Below are positions 14,359 to 14,843 of a stretch of DNA of 14,843 bases, in pieces. The DNA lies in NCBI GenBank assembly GCA_018399865.1, contig JAGYNL010000106.1:1-14843 (forward strand). Direction: 5' to 3'. Positions within the stretch are counted from its first letter, which is position 1; each line of letters starts with the position of its first letter. This DNA is from Candidatus Bipolaricaulota bacterium (GTDB lineage: Bacteria > Bipolaricaulota > Bipolaricaulia > UBA7950 > UBA9294). The notes below the pieces were generated by a model. It saw only the letters and a program-made list of their open reading frames with translations. It had not been told where the DNA came from and did no database searches. A program made the position numbers and the translations under genes.

Positions 14359-14843
14359 CGCTACTCACCCCCATCCACCTAAACAAGGCGAGCAATATCC
14401 CAATAACCAGAAACGCCCCCATAGGAAGCATGAGGATAGATAGAGGGTTCTCGTTTAGTCCGGGTATACTGAACAAACCATATCCAAAAATATCAAGCAT
14501 CCCGGTCCCTAGTAATTGACGAATGAATGATATCAACAGTATCGCAAACCCAAATCCCGCTCCAATACCCAACGCATCAGCAATTGAGTCAAAAACGCCG
14601 TTCCTACTGGCAAACGCCTCGGCACGCCCCAAAATGACACAGTTGACTACAATGAGCGGTATATAAATCCCGAGCGACTCACTGAGAGCGGGAACAAATC
14701 CCTGCATCATCAGGTCAACTATGGTCACCAAAGTAGCTATGACAACTATGAACACTGGGATTCTAACCCTATTTGGTACGTAATTGTGAAGTAGCGAGAT
14801 AATTACATTCGATGCAAGAAGTACAAATGTAAACGCCGCTGTC
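14351..14843 (-). CDS. rnfE: Rnf complex membrane subunit RnfE (5' end outside window)
   Basis: The last 163 residues of RnfE are visible, and the frame is open through the window edge at 14842. A GTG at 14755 lies inside the gene and is not the start, since the residues before it (SNVIISLLHNYVPNRVRIP) match the family. The conserved block NCVILGRAEAFASRN contains the second intramembrane cysteine; the first, in a CP motif near the N-terminus, lies outside the window. About 40 residues are missing compared with a typical 200-residue RnfE. RnfE faces RnfA across the membrane pseudo-twofold axis in the Rnf core and shares its [2Fe-2S] cluster. The order E-A-B and the 8-nt overlap with rnfA match the rnfCDGEAB arrangement of acetogens and clostridia, so rnfG, rnfD and rnfC are expected beyond the right edge. 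Confidence 0.95.
   Translation of the reverse strand, partial: TAAFTFVLLASNVIISLLHNYVPNRVRIPVFIVVIATLVTIVDLMMQGFVPALSESLGIYIPLIVVNCVILGRAEAFASRNGVFDSIADALGIGAGFGFAILLISFIRQLLGTGMLDIFGYGLFSIPGLNENPLSILMLPMGAFLVIGILLALFRWMGVSSGE

Overview
The window looks like a chromosomal segment of an uncultured, probably anaerobic bacterium of moderate GC. The strongest physiological marker is the right-hand end: three consecutive genes of an Rnf ion-translocating ferredoxin:NAD+ oxidoreductase in the order E-A-B on the minus strand, which implies rnfC, rnfD and rnfG just beyond the edge. Exported proteins built from PKD-like, DUF11-like, lamin-tail and DUF4384 modules, together with Rnf, recall candidate phyla such as Bipolaricaulota. 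That placement is a low-confidence inference; nothing here is a phylogenetic marker I could test. I see no phage, transposase, CRISPR, rRNA or tRNA.

Layout. At 1-3095 (minus strand, transcribed leftward) are an exported ExeM/NucH-type nuclease, an NADP-type short-chain dehydrogenase and the N-terminus of an alpha-oxoamine synthase whose motifs point to serine palmitoyltransferase. At 3096-3400 is a non-coding gap holding two copies of a 28-nt hairpin repeat in inverted orientation, with compensatory differences between the copies. At 3401-6011 (minus) are mnmG (tRNA wobble-uridine modification) and, just upstream, a slipin/stomatin-type SPFH membrane protein; they are 7 nt apart and share a good sigma-70-type promoter. 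At 6012-6122 is a compact divergent promoter region. At 6123-7478 (plus) are tpiA and pgsA. At 7586-10864 (plus) is a 1092-residue secreted multidomain protein. At 10882-11990 (minus) are a tandem-ACT protein and coaE. At 12131-12847 (plus) is a secreted DUF4384 protein with an aromatic- and cysteine-rich tail. A near-perfect bidirectional terminator at 12880-12921 separates it from the convergent rnf genes (12940 to the end).

How the genes fit together. tpiA, pgsA, coaE, mnmG and rnf are housekeeping or energy genes. A membrane-lipid theme recurs: SPT-like synthase plus reductase (possible sphingoid-base synthesis), pgsA (phosphatidylglycerol phosphate) and an SPFH membrane-organising protein. 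The functional link is inference. The observations most worth a second look are the SPT-like/SDR pair, the hairpin repeats at 3220-3299, and an RnfB whose C-terminal ferredoxin domain lacks exactly the four cysteines expected to hold one [4Fe-4S] cluster while keeping the four for the other.
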